Shown: positions 8,848 to 16,971 of the stretch, piece after piece
How positions within the stretch are numbered: the first letter of the stretch is position 1
Layout of the letters: each line of letters opens with the position of its first letter
NCBI RefSeq assembly: GCF_031198435.1
Contig: NZ_CP133548.1
Location: forward strand, 2,824,001-2,888,000
Reading direction: 5' to 3'
Source of the DNA: Pleionea litopenaei
Lineage (GTDB): Bacteria > Pseudomonadota > Gammaproteobacteria > Enterobacterales > Kangiellaceae
Length of the DNA stretch: 64,000 nucleotides
Position numbers and translations under genes: made by a program
The notes under the pieces: generated by a model
Told to the model about the DNA's origin: nothing
Seen by the model: only the letters and a program-made list of their open reading frames with translations
The model's database searches: none

Positions 8848-9617
8848 TTCACGGCTCCAAATTGAGTGACCAAGACGAGGTAGATAACGATTTCAATAAC
8901 CTGTTGAGTGCAACCAAGCGTGTCTCCCGTAATGCCGCCAAGTTGACGTTGAAACAGCAAAGCGCAAACACCAGTCACGGCAACACAACTGATCATCAAA
9001 GGCAGAAGGGCATCGGGAAAAATCAGTAACGCGGGTGCTGCAATGATTAAATTGCATAGCAACTCGTTAAGCCGCATATGATGAGCGATTGGTTTAGATT
9101 TAGAGGATAACTCTGAGCTGACGTAAGGCATGAAATAAATTAATGCGGATGACATGGCTCGACTTAAAGGATGCGCAACCAGCAAAACCAATGCAATATT
9201 TGGCAAGTGTTGTAAGGCAATGAATTTGGTGGTCAATACGCTCCATAAACCGAGTGCTCCGTAACTTCCTAAGCGCGAATCTTTCATGATGTCGAGTTTT
9301 TGTTCCTTGGTCCAGCCACCACCTAAGCCATCACAGGTGTCGGCCAATCCGTCTTCATGGAAACCTCCAGTCAGAAACAATCCAGCGATCATGGTGAGTA
9401 GAATGGCGAGGCCTTGTGGCAACCAATGACTGAGCGTAAGGAAAATAAGTGCGCTAGCCGCCGCGATGATCCATCCAACGAAGGTGAAATATCGAGCACT
9501 ACTATTGAGCCGCTGCGGGCTGTATTCGAGCTGTTGCGGCATCGGGATTCTAGTAAAGAATCCGATCGCCAACGCCATTAGGCTGATCTGGTGTCGAATA
9601 GGGGCAGCCCAATTCAT
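8844..9617 (-). CDS. cobS: adenosylcobinamide-GDP ribazoletransferase (cobalamin synthase)
   Basis: Polytopic inner-membrane enzyme that joins adenosylcobinamide-GDP to alpha-ribazole or its phosphate, forming adenosylcobalamin (phosphate). The signature HEDGLADTCDG lies near residue 85, followed by KDSRLGSYGALGL. The 257-residue length and the many hydrophobic segments fit the family. The start follows the cobT stop by one base and its own stop overlaps the cobU ATG. Confidence 0.95.
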   Translation of the reverse strand: MNWAAPIRHQISLMALAIGFFTRIPMPQQLEYSPQRLNSSARYFTFVGWIIAAASALIFLTLSHWLPQGLAILLTMIAGLFLTGGFHEDGLADTCDGLGGGWTKEQKLDIMKDSRLGSYGALGLWSVLTTKFIALQHLPNIALVLLVAHPLSRAMSSALIYFMPYVSSELSSKSKPIAHHMRLNELLCNLIIAAPALLIFPDALLPLMISCVAVTGVCALLFQRQLGGITGDTLGCTQQVIEIVIYLVLVTQFGAVK

Positions 9618-9618
9618 G

Positions 9619-10656
9619 TTAAACGCTCACACCGGCCGATTCAAAGCTGGCCATGTCATTGTAGAAGCTGGCTGCTGCTCGCAATAAGGGTATCGCTAAG
9701 GCCGCTCCGGTTCCTTCACCTAGTCTCATTCCTAGGTTTAATAAAGGCGTTCCGCTGAGACTTTTAAGCATACGCTGATGACCCTGCTCATTAGATTCGT
9801 GGCAGAAAACCATATAATCAGCGACATTGGGCGCAATTTTTTGGGCAAGTAATGCGGCTGCCGTGGTGATAAAGCCATCCACTAAAATGACACTTTTGGC
9901 CTCCGCTGTTGCCAACATGGCACCGGCGATCTGACCTATTTCAAAGCCGCCAAGATTGGCCAGTATATCGATCGGACAATGTAACTGTTGAGCATGTAAT
10001 TGCAACGCACGTGCAACGACATTCAGTTTACGTTGCAGCGCTTCATCGGTTATTCCGGTGCCTCGACCAACGCATTCGTCAGCGGGGATTTTTAATAGAG
10101 CGGCCATCATGGCAGCAGCACTTGAGGTATTCCCTATGCCCATTTCACCAAAACCGAGAGTATTACAGCCTTGGCGAAGAAAGGTTTGCGCGATTTCATG
10201 ACCGGCGAGCAACGCCTGTTCTGCTTGTGAGCGTGTCATCGCCGAATGTTGCGAGAAGTTTTGCGTGCCACGAGCGATGGCTTGCTGAATCAAGTCGGGA
10301 TGATCGATCGCCGTCATAATGCCAGCATCGATCACGGAAAGCTCAATTTCAGAACTTCGACAGAAGCAGTTGATGGCCGCACCGCCGTGCAAAAAATTCA
10401 ACACCATTTGCGCGGTAACCGACGAAGGAGCAATACTGACGCCTTCTTCTGCGATTCCATGGTCAGCTGCAAACACTAAAATTCTTGGCGCTTGAATCGT
10501 GATTGAACTTGGCCCAAGAATGGATGCTAATTGTGTTGCGAGTGTTTCGAGCTGGCCAAGAGAGCCAGGCGGTTTTGTTTTCTGGTCGATTCGCATTCGA
10601 ATGGACTTGTCGTGTTGACGATCCAACGATGAAATATTGAAAGAGTCTGTAAACAT
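9619..10656 (-). CDS. cobT: nicotinate-nucleotide:dimethylbenzimidazole phosphoribosyltransferase
   Basis: Makes alpha-ribazole 5'-phosphate from nicotinate mononucleotide and the lower-ligand base. Family motifs include KPPGSLGQLE, FAADHGIAEEGVS and, near residue 314, RLGEGTGAALA with the catalytic glutamate. The chosen ATG (MFTDSFNIS) lies 13 bases after the btuC stop and gives 345 residues, close to family size. A longer reading would overlap btuC and add an unrelated hydrophobic leader. No lower-ligand synthesis gene (bluB) is seen here. Confidence 0.94.
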   Translation of the reverse strand: MFTDSFNISSLDRQHDKSIRMRIDQKTKPPGSLGQLETLATQLASILGPSSITIQAPRILVFAADHGIAEEGVSIAPSSVTAQMVLNFLHGGAAINCFCRSSEIELSVIDAGIMTAIDHPDLIQQAIARGTQNFSQHSAMTRSQAEQALLAGHEIAQTFLRQGCNTLGFGEMGIGNTSSAAAMMAALLKIPADECVGRGTGITDEALQRKLNVVARALQLHAQQLHCPIDILANLGGFEIGQIAGAMLATAEAKSVILVDGFITTAAALLAQKIAPNVADYMVFCHESNEQGHQRMLKSLSGTPLLNLGMRLGEGTGAALAIPLLRAAASFYNDMASFESAGVSV

Positions 10657-10669
10657 AATCAGTGTTAAC

Positions 10670-11704
10670 TTAGTTAATATCGCGTTGACTGCGCGACTTA
10701 AGAATGACAAAAAAGAAAAAACTTCCCACAGCTGAAGTGACAACGCCGACGGGCAACACCTGATGCTCTAGCAATGAGCGAGAAATAACATCGACCCAAA
10801 TCATAAAAGCGCCACCCAGTAATGTGCACAACCACAAAATACGATGAATTTGTGCACCAATTAAAAAGCGACACATATGCGGGATCATTAATCCTACAAA
10901 TCCAATGCCACCAACATGGGCAACCAGCACGGCAGTGATCGCTGAGCAGATGATTAACATAATTAAACGCAATTGGCCGACCGGCACACCCAAGGTGTGA
11001 GCGCTTTCTTCACCCGCTTGAATCGCCGATAACCAACGCCGAAAAAATAAAAAGATAGTGAGGCCGACGATCACAAAAATGTAGGGAAGCCACAGTTCAC
11101 TCCATTGACTGTTTGAGAAACTGCCCATCATCCAAAAAAGTAACGAAGCCGCTATTTCTGGTTTGGAGTAATACAATATCAAACTGGTAAACGCACTTAA
11201 CATAAATGAAACAGCCACACCGGCGAGTAACAAACGTTCGACGTGTGATGCTGCTCGACCGGCAAGCATTAACATGAGCGCAACTGAAAATGCGCCACCA
11301 ATTAGCGCACCAAAAGTCACGGATAAAATTGCACCGGGAACCAATGCCATAACAGTGACCGCCCCTAAAGCTGAGCCAGATGAAATACCAAATAAGTAAG
11401 GATCAGCAAGTGGATTTCTTGTTACGCTTTGTAAAATCGCGCCGCAAATGGCTAAGCCAGAACCGGTAACCAATGCCATCAAGATGCGAGGAAATCGAAT
11501 TTCCCAAATGATTCGCTTTTCAATGGCCGTTACATTGCAAGCGCTATTGCAGGTAAGCGCTTGGTAGACTTGCGACAATGTTAATTCAACACTGCCACTC
11601 GCTAAAGCCAGCGCAAAAGTCAGTAATAGAAATATTGCAGCAGCGATCACTATGCTGGTGTAGTGAAGGCTAAAGCCATGCTGTTTGACAGCGTGATAGC
11701 TCAT
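10670..11704 (-). CDS. btuC: corrinoid ABC transporter permease BtuC
   Basis: FecCD-family inner-membrane permease, 344 residues, with about ten hydrophobic segments. The family motifs RNPLADPYLFGISSGSALGA and GGIGFVGLMIPHMCR are present, the latter being part of the coupling region to the ATPase. Its ATG overlaps the btuD stop (ATGA). The family also carries siderophores; the assignment to B12 comes from the riboswitch, btuF and the surrounding cob genes. Confidence 0.92.
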   Translation of the reverse strand: MSYHAVKQHGFSLHYTSIVIAAAIFLLLTFALALASGSVELTLSQVYQALTCNSACNVTAIEKRIIWEIRFPRILMALVTGSGLAICGAILQSVTRNPLADPYLFGISSGSALGAVTVMALVPGAILSVTFGALIGGAFSVALMLMLAGRAASHVERLLLAGVAVSFMLSAFTSLILYYSKPEIAASLLFWMMGSFSNSQWSELWLPYIFVIVGLTIFLFFRRWLSAIQAGEESAHTLGVPVGQLRLIMLIICSAITAVLVAHVGGIGFVGLMIPHMCRFLIGAQIHRILWLCTLLGGAFMIWVDVISRSLLEHQVLPVGVVTSAVGSFFFFVILKSRSQRDIN

Positions 11705-12489
11705 GACGGCTTAGCCAAATTAAAGGTAATTCTTTGCCCATCATGAAATGGATGCGAATCAACGGCACTACTCACCCCAAACACATCAGCAATATGTTTT
11801 TCACATAAGACTTGTTGTTTGTCACCATCCGCAACGATTCGACCATGATCTAAAAGTATCAAGCGATCGCAAAATGCGGCCGCTAAGTTTAGATCGTGAA
11901 TACTCACGATAACGGTAATCTTTAATGAGCGTGCTAAATGTAAAACTTCTAGTTGATGGCGAATATCAAGGTGATTCGTTGGCTCATCCATTAACAGCAC
12001 TTGTGGCTGTTGCACAATCGCTCTAGCAATCATTGCGCGTTGTTTTTCGCCGCCCGATAAACTATTGAAGTTTTGTTCTAATTTATCGTTTAAATCGACT
12101 TGCTTGCAGGCCTTTACGACACGATCTCGATCGTCACTGGTATCGAAGTCCAATAAACCCTTGTGTGGAGTAAGTCCCATGGCGATGACGTCAAATACTG
12201 TTAATTCGAATTGGTTTGGGGGTTCCTGCAATACAACCGCCACTTTTTGTGCAAGTTGTTGTCTTGAATACTCAGCAAGGGATTTTTGTTGAAAGGCTAG
12301 AGTCCCGCGGGTGGGAGTGATCTTTCGATAAAGGCAGCGCAACAGCGACGACTTACCGGCACCATTAGGGCCTATCAGGCCGACAAACTCACCCTGACCA
12401 ATCGCAAAGCTTAAGTCATTAAGAATAAGTTTATCTTGTACCTGCCAAGATAAATGTTGTGCGGTATAAACCGGATGTTCGACTGCCAT
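11701..12489 (-). CDS. btuD: corrinoid ABC transporter ATP-binding protein BtuD
   Basis: ATPase of the corrinoid importer, 262 residues. Walker A GPNGAGKSS lies near residue 40, the signature LSGGEKQR near 145, and Walker B VLLMDEPTNHLD. It is the first gene of the riboswitch-controlled run. Its Shine-Dalgarno sequence GGAGT, six bases before the ATG, sits in one arm of a small hairpin (12495-12512), which suggests translational control by the riboswitch. Confidence 0.93.
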   Translation of the reverse strand: MAVEHPVYTAQHLSWQVQDKLILNDLSFAIGQGEFVGLIGPNGAGKSSLLRCLYRKITPTRGTLAFQQKSLAEYSRQQLAQKVAVVLQEPPNQFELTVFDVIAMGLTPHKGLLDFDTSDDRDRVVKACKQVDLNDKLEQNFNSLSGGEKQRAMIARAIVQQPQVLLMDEPTNHLDIRHQLEVLHLARSLKITVIVSIHDLNLAAAFCDRLILLDHGRIVADGDKQQVLCEKHIADVFGVSSAVDSHPFHDGQRITFNLAKPS

Positions 12490-12494
12490 TTTTA

Positions 12495-12512
12495 CTCCGA
12501 AAATGGTCGGAG
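12495..12512 (-). promoter_or_regulatory. Shine-Dalgarno-sequestering hairpin of btuD
   Basis: On the minus strand CTCCGA, a 6-base loop and TCGGAG form a perfect 6-bp stem. The 3' arm contains the GGAG ribosome binding site of btuD, and the ATG follows six bases later. It is well placed to act as the output stage of the riboswitch at about 12620-12785. The pairing is visible in sequence; the regulatory role is inferred. Confidence 0.6.
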
Positions 12513-12619
12513 CAGGGAGAGGGTGAAGCGGTAATCAGGAGTCAAAACGTGAGACAGGTCTGTTTAGCGCAGCACCGAGTAGCCCGCTCGGAAAATACTG
12601 ACGTAAAGCACTCTAAGGG

Positions 12620-12785
12620 CGTTACGTTTACGGCAGGTCTCCTGACTTACAGAGTTTGCCTCCAGGCCCCTTCCCAAACACCTACACGTGCTCAGTGGAG
12701 TCGCCTTTCGCTCTGTTTACAGTTGCGGGTACAGTCACGGATTTTCACCGTGTTCCCTATTAAGTGCAAAGCACACCGAAATCTG
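12620..12785 (-). promoter_or_regulatory. cobalamin riboswitch upstream of btuD
   Basis: The minus strand shows the conserved order of a cobalamin aptamer: AATAGGGAACACGGTGAA, then AATCCGTGACTGTACCCGC followed by AACTGTAA, and the B12 box AAGTCAGGAGACCTGCC at 12632-12648. Between them lies a variable arm. It heads the btuD-btuC-cobT-cobS-cobU-phosphatase-cobQ-cobO-btuF run. About 130 bases separate the B12 box from the btuD start, including a hairpin over the ribosome binding site. Confidence 0.96.
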
Positions 12786-12791
12786 GGGGCG

Positions 12792-12819
12792 AGTATAACA
12801 CACACCGATGCCAACCCAA
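12792..12819 (-). promoter_or_regulatory. probable sigma-70 promoter for the btuD operon
   Basis: Minus strand -35 TTGGGT (12814-12819) and -10 TATACT (12792-12797) with a 16-base spacer. A TG one base before the -10 makes it an extended -10. Transcription would start just before the riboswitch aptamer, which is the expected geometry. AT-rich tandem repeats lie directly upstream. Confidence 0.6.
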
Positions 12820-12855
12820 ATCTCATTTTTGAATTTAAATCTCATTTTTGAATTA
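12818..12855. repeat. tandem 19-bp repeat, two copies
   Basis: Two adjacent 19-base units beginning AAATCTCATTTTTGAATT differ at one position. They fill the space between the stop of the thioredoxin-like gene (12859) and the -35 of the btuD promoter, so they could act as an AT-rich UP element or a duplicated regulator site. Confidence 0.8.
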
Positions 12856-12858
12856 GTA

Positions 12859-13419
12859 TCAGTTGGCGACCATGGACGCAGCAATATTAGCCGCTTGGGC
12901 GATGTCTTGATCCCACGTTAGATGAGGGCGCTCAACAATGCGCAAAAGCTCATGCTTCGACTCACCGGTCACTATTAAAGTGGGTGTATATCGAATTTTT
13001 AGCGATTGTCCCAGTTCGCCTTTGATTTTTTTGTCGTAACCAACATCGACGAGATGTAAGGTTAGGTTGGGGTTATTGGCCTGTTTTAATAGTTTAATTA
13101 TCAAGGGTACTTCGCGTTCGCTGTCGTGACACCAGGTCCCATAAACTAGCCAAAGAGTGAGTGGTTGCTTTATCGATCGCAGTCGAACAATGGCTTCTTC
13201 CGACGGTGTGTATTCTTGATACTTAGACTGAAACTTCCCGTACTTTTTTAGTAATTGATCCGCTGTGAGGTATCGCTCACCGGAGGATATAGAACCTTTA
13301 TTTGAAGCAGTCTCTTTGGCTAAATGTTCGGGTGGTTTGCCTGCTTGAACGTGAACCGACTGACAACCGAAGGAGATGCTTAGTAGTAGTACATAAAAGA
13401 GAGTGGTTAAAATTTTCAT
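12859..13419 (-). CDS. thioredoxin-fold lipoprotein
   Basis: Secreted lipoprotein of 186 residues. The signal peptide ends in a lipobox (ISFGC, Cys19), so it is probably anchored to a membrane on the periplasmic side. The C-terminal half is a thioredoxin fold: LTLWLVYGTWCHDSEREVP, then a strand-loop with the conserved cis-proline region IRYTPTLIV. The active site is CHDS, a single-cysteine variant instead of CxxC, so a classic dithiol oxidoreductase reaction is unlikely. The gene precedes the cobalamin unit on the same strand, with no clear terminator between. Substrate unknown. Confidence 0.72.
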   Translation of the reverse strand: MKILTTLFYVLLLSISFGCQSVHVQAGKPPEHLAKETASNKGSISSGERYLTADQLLKKYGKFQSKYQEYTPSEEAIVRLRSIKQPLTLWLVYGTWCHDSEREVPLIIKLLKQANNPNLTLHLVDVGYDKKIKGELGQSLKIRYTPTLIVTGESKHELLRIVERPHLTWDQDIAQAANIAASMVAN

Positions 13420-13450
13420 AGCGAATATCCAGTTATGCTACAGCAAGTCT

Positions 13451-13966
13451 TTAATGGTTGATGAGATAGTTGTTAGGGTCTAAATAAAACATTTTCTTCC
13501 AGCCTTGAGTTGAGCTATCTACTTTCCAAAAATAGGGCAGTAACGTCACAATGCTAAAATGTACATGGGCTGGTTTGTTGGTTGCGTTTCCAGATTGCCC
13601 CACGGTTCCAATTCGTTCTCCAGCTGTGACCAATCTAGGATTGGCATTCGAAAATGATTCGAGGTGAGCATAGTAAGAGAGTTTAAACTCGGGTCCTAAT
13701 ATCATTATAACCTTCCCGCCTTTGGCCAGTTGCCCTCGGAAGACAACGATGCCATTGTGCGCCGCCACGACAGGCCGACCTTTGTTCGCGAAAATATCGA
13801 TGCCCCTGTGGGTCACTGAACTTCCCCAAGGTTCAAACCAAAAGGTTTGCGTATTCCAGTCGTCTTTGGAGGCTCCTTCAACGGGTATTTGCCAATGCTG
13901 CGGTAAAACAAAAATTAAAAAAATAACAATACTAATGCATCCATAAATGACATGACGTTTACGCAT
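13451..13966 (-). CDS. M23-family metallopeptidase (LytM domain), membrane anchored
   Basis: Peptidoglycan endopeptidase-like protein. The N-terminal hydrophobic helix (about residues 6-22) is a membrane anchor or signal. The LytM domain has the first zinc ligands in HRGIDIFA, glycine-rich strands, and the HVHFS motif near the C-terminus, so all key residues look intact. The chosen ATG (MRKRHV) starts two bases after the VOC gene stop and gives 171 residues; starts further upstream within the VOC gene (ATG and TTG) are possible. A role in cell-wall remodelling is expected from the family. Confidence 0.82.
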   Translation of the reverse strand: MRKRHVIYGCISIVIFLIFVLPQHWQIPVEGASKDDWNTQTFWFEPWGSSVTHRGIDIFANKGRPVVAAHNGIVVFRGQLAKGGKVIMILGPEFKLSYYAHLESFSNANPRLVTAGERIGTVGQSGNATNKPAHVHFSIVTLLPYFWKVDSSTQGWKKMFYLDPNNYLINH

Positions 13967-13967
13967 A

Positions 13968-14357
13968 TTAGTTTTGTGTTGCTTCATTATTGAAGACTTC
14001 AGTCGAGTGCAGCGCAATGGTATTACCTTCGCTGTCTAGAATAATTGCTCGAGAGCCATGGGGACCAATAGAATGCGGTGGCGTCAGAACTTTGCCACCG
14101 AATTCAGCGACTTTTTTTACCGCCTCGGCAAGTCTTTGATCAACGTTAAAGTAAATCAGTGTGCTGTCATTTAATGGTTGAAAATCTGCCTTAGGGACAA
14201 GGCATCCTGACACGTCGTTGCCTTGATGTTCGAACACTGCGAAACGAAAAGATTCGAATTCTTCAATTTGGCATTTGCGATCAAGCACCGCTTGGTAAAA
14301 TGTTACCGATCGATCTAAATCTTTGACGCCTAAATCAATCCAAACGAACTGGTTCAT
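13968..14357 (-). CDS. VOC-superfamily protein (glyoxalase/bleomycin-resistance fold)
   Basis: Small 129-residue protein made of one pair of beta-alpha-beta-beta-beta units, with N-terminal FVWIDLGVKDLDRSVTFYQ and C-terminal SRAIILDSEGNTIALHS. This resembles the family often described as glyoxalase-like or PhnB/YdeN-type VOC proteins. The reaction is unknown. The ATG is preceded by AAGGA eight bases away; an upstream TTG would overlap the neighbouring gene. Confidence 0.8.
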   Translation of the reverse strand: MNQFVWIDLGVKDLDRSVTFYQAVLDRKCQIEEFESFRFAVFEHQGNDVSGCLVPKADFQPLNDSTLIYFNVDQRLAEAVKKVAEFGGKVLTPPHSIGPHGSRAIILDSEGNTIALHSTEVFNNEATQN

Positions 14358-14380
14358 GTTTTTTTCCTTATGATGCTTTA

Positions 14381-14896
14381 TCAAGAGTCCTTTTTAGATT
14401 GACCTGAAGACATGCGATCCATTAAAGCGAAAAGTACACCTGCAATAACAAAAACAGAAAAAATAATAACCATCCATAACACCTGCGTATGAGAGTAGTT
14501 ATTAATATCTAAATAAACTTTAAGCAATTCTATCGCTGAAATAGCCGCGATGGAGCTGATAACTTTAACCTTTAATGAGGAAAAGCCGACTCTTCCTAAC
14601 CAACTTGGTCGCTCTTGCTGATTCTTAATATCCACACGCGACACAAAACTTTCGTAACTACTAAAAACAATAATCACTAATAAATTGGCCATCAAACATA
14701 AATCAACGAGCGTCAATACCTTTAAAACAAGCGTACTTTCATCGAGGCTAAAGACTTGCGGAACTAATAAAATCAAATCTTCGAAAAAGCGGAGCAGTAA
14801 AAGAAGAACCGCAATGATCAAGCCAACATAGAAGGGGGCAAGTAGCCAGCGCGAAGAAAACAATCGTTTCTCAAATCCGTGTTCTATGTGCTTCAT
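14381..14896 (-). CDS. UPF0114 membrane protein (YqhA-like)
   Basis: 171-residue inner-membrane protein with four predicted helices. It closely follows the pattern of E. coli YqhA: SSRWLLAPFYVGL at the N-terminus, LVDLCLMANLLVIIVFSSYE in the middle and the conserved SSLKVKVISSIAAISAIELL segment. Function unknown for the family. ATG with GAGAGG eight bases upstream. It is followed without a clear gap by the VOC gene and preceded by a tiny membrane protein gene. Confidence 0.88.
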   Translation of the reverse strand: MKHIEHGFEKRLFSSRWLLAPFYVGLIIAVLLLLLRFFEDLILLVPQVFSLDESTLVLKVLTLVDLCLMANLLVIIVFSSYESFVSRVDIKNQQERPSWLGRVGFSSLKVKVISSIAAISAIELLKVYLDINNYSHTQVLWMVIIFSVFVIAGVLFALMDRMSSGQSKKDS

Positions 14897-14915
14897 AGAA
14901 GAACCTCTCGTCTAT

Positions 14916-15125
14916 TTAACGTTTTTGCAACAATGGAATAGTCCAGTTTAGTAAAGAGCCCACCGCTACAATTAAGGCTCCAGCAATAAATAATTGCAGG
15001 TTTAGTGTCGCAGATATCCAAGCAAGGTTGAAGTATTGATGACAGAAAGTAGGAATGATCAACACAAAACCAGCGACGTAACAAATAAGTGCTAAAAGGG
15101 GAGGTCTGCGAAATTGAAGTTTCAT
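14916..15125 (-). CDS. small two-helix membrane protein, unknown function
   Basis: A 69-residue protein with two hydrophobic helices separated by a short polar loop. I do not recognise the family. Its ATG overlaps the stop of the DUF1285 gene (ATGA) and it ends just before yqhA-like, so position and coupling support it as a real gene even though it is short. A competing reading frame on the same strand lacks comparable hydrophobic pattern. Confidence 0.62.
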   Translation of the reverse strand: MKLQFRRPPLLALICYVAGFVLIIPTFCHQYFNLAWISATLNLQLFIAGALIVAVGSLLNWTIPLLQKR

Positions 15126-15670
15126 CAATCAATGCACCCCAATGAAAAGGATTCGCCGCAACTTTCGATCACAAGGTGAGTGCGGCCACCCTGTTCAACA
15201 GTTTGAGCGTTTTCAACCAGTTGGTAGAAGACATTTCGATGGATAAGTGCGTGCAAATTATCTCTTACTTTTACATAAGGAGACGGCTCGCCAGTGATTG
15301 GATCTTCAATGACCCAAATAGGATGATCAGCGTCGACGGTAAACTGATGGTCAAGGTTATCGGTGAATATGATGGTGGGTAGCTGGTTTACGTGTTGAAT
15401 TTCCATAAGAACGACAATAAACGGAGCATCGTCGACTTGAATGCCAATCTTCTCGACGGGAGTCACCAGAAAATAGTTATCTTTTTCTTTTCGCAGAACC
15501 GACGCAAACAACTTAACCAATGCTTGTCGGCCAATTGGTGTGCCCATGTAAAACCAACGACCATCGCGCTTTATCACCATGTCGATATCGCCGCAAAATG
15601 GCGGGTCCCACTGATCAACTGGAGCGCCTGAAGGTTGCTTTAGTTGTTGTTGAAGCGTTTGTAGATCCAA
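15125..15670 (-). CDS. DUF1285 domain protein
   Basis: Conserved proteobacterial protein of unknown function. The hallmark start of the domain is WDPPFCGDIDMVIKRDG followed by YMGTPIGRQALVKLF, then FLVTPVEKIGIQVDDAPF, and near the end DNLHALIHRNVFYQLVE. I place the start at a TTG (MDLQTLQQQ) with AAGGAA six bases upstream, giving 181 residues, typical for the family. A TTG 90 bases upstream would add a cysteine-containing extension and is less likely. It is divergent from alkB. Confidence 0.86.
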   Translation of the reverse strand: MDLQTLQQQLKQPSGAPVDQWDPPFCGDIDMVIKRDGRWFYMGTPIGRQALVKLFASVLRKEKDNYFLVTPVEKIGIQVDDAPFIVVLMEIQHVNQLPTIIFTDNLDHQFTVDADHPIWVIEDPITGEPSPYVKVRDNLHALIHRNVFYQLVENAQTVEQGGRTHLVIESCGESFSLGCID

Positions 15671-15804
15671 TACTAATTCCTTGAGTTGCGCCAGCGATTC
15701 GATAATGAATGCGATGTCGATGCAAGAGAGGCACTTGCCACAAAAGTATATTTTAGCCAATATTGGAACCTAAGGTACAGGAGCTCAAGGTACGGGATCA
15801 AATT

Positions 15805-16971
15805 ATGTGGACGAAAACCTTTCGCAGTGACAGTGGTGATACTTATGTCGATCACAAGCGAGGACTCTGGCTAATCTCTTTGCTTATTCCAATGATGACT
15901 TTGCTTGGGCCTTTTGGCTACTTAATGTCTGGCAATGAGTGGGTCTTGGCCATTCCTATTGTGGTTTTCTATGGGCTCATTCCGCTGCTCGATAAAATCA
16001 TCGGCGAAGATACCAGTAACCCTCCGGAGTCGATTGTTCCACAATTAGAAGCGGATCCCTTTTATCGTCTGATTACTTTTCTTTTGGTCCCTATGTTGGT
16101 AGCTGGATTTGCGTTTACCGCATGGTTCGCCGTTAACCAACCATTATCAACTTGGGGTTGGATTGCGGTCGTCGTGAATAATGGATTTTTGTGTGGTTAT
16201 GCGATTAACCTTGGTCATGAAATGGGTCATAAGACATCACTATATGAGCGTTGGGCAGCCAAGGTTTCTTTATCCTTAGCCGCTTATGGACATTTCAACG
16301 TCGAACACAACCTTGGTCATCATGCGACGGTGGCGACGCCAGAGGACTCTGCGTCTTCAAAGCTGGGTGAATCGATTTATGGCTTTTTTTGGCGAGAATA
16401 TCCAGGCGCCTTTGTGCGCGCGTGGCGTTTAGAGGCAAAGCGGTTGTCGCGACGAAAACAGTCAACGTGGAATTGGAACAATGAGGTTTTGCAAAGTGTC
16501 ATTGTGGCCTTAGTTATTTATGGCACCATCGTTTTATGGTTGGGAATAGAGGTGCTACCTTTCTTATTAGCGACGGCACTGTGGGGAGGCTTTCAGCTAA
16601 CGTCGGCCAACTATATCGAGCACTATGGTTTGCAGCGTAAGCGCATGGACAATGGTCGATTTGAATTGTGTAAGCCTTGCCACTCATGGAACAGTAACTA
16701 TTTACTTTCGAACTGGTCGCTCTTTCACTTGCAACGTCATTCCGACCATCATGCTTACCCAATGCGACGCTATCAAAGCTTGCGTCATTTCGATGAGAGC
16801 CCACAACTTCCCGCGGGGTATTACACGATGTTTTTGCTCGCCTACTGTCCCCCTCTGTGGTTCAAAATAATGGATCCTCTGGTCTTGAAACATGCGCAGC
16901 AGGACCTTGAACGGGTCAACGTCTTGCCGCAAAAAAAACAGCTGTATGAAGCCATGATTCAGCGTGCTTAG
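15805..16971 (+). CDS. alkB: alkane 1-monooxygenase AlkB
   Basis: Integral-membrane non-haem di-iron hydroxylase that oxidises medium-chain n-alkanes to 1-alkanols, using electrons from rubredoxin. The histidine boxes are intact: HEMGH (residues 138-142), EHNLGHH (167-173) and RHSDHH (311-316). The diagnostic NYIEHYG is at 269-275. Several membrane helices occupy the N-terminal half. The ATG at MWTKTF gives 388 residues; a TTG 42 bases upstream is possible. No rubredoxin gene is seen nearby. Products could feed into the fadBA beta-oxidation genes a few kb away. Confidence 0.94.
   Translation: MWTKTFRSDSGDTYVDHKRGLWLISLLIPMMTLLGPFGYLMSGNEWVLAIPIVVFYGLIPLLDKIIGEDTSNPPESIVPQLEADPFYRLITFLLVPMLVAGFAFTAWFAVNQPLSTWGWIAVVVNNGFLCGYAINLGHEMGHKTSLYERWAAKVSLSLAAYGHFNVEHNLGHHATVATPEDSASSKLGESIYGFFWREYPGAFVRAWRLEAKRLSRRKQSTWNWNNEVLQSVIVALVIYGTIVLWLGIEVLPFLLATALWGGFQLTSANYIEHYGLQRKRMDNGRFELCKPCHSWNSNYLLSNWSLFHLQRHSDHHAYPMRRYQSLRHFDESPQLPAGYYTMFLLAYCPPLWFKIMDPLVLKHAQQDLERVNVLPQKKQLYEAMIQRA

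Noticed and set aside
9909-10319. Plus-strand frame inside cobT
   Set aside because: Antisense shadow of a well-conserved gene, Arg/Ser-rich composition typical of reverse frames.
12459-12851. Plus-strand frame through the btuD leader
   Set aside because: It lies over the riboswitch, promoter and SD hairpin, all on the minus strand. It has no recognisable protein pattern.
14893-15132. Alternative 79-residue minus-strand frame overlapping the small membrane protein
   Set aside because: The other frame has the ATGA coupling and two clean helices; this one has irregular composition.
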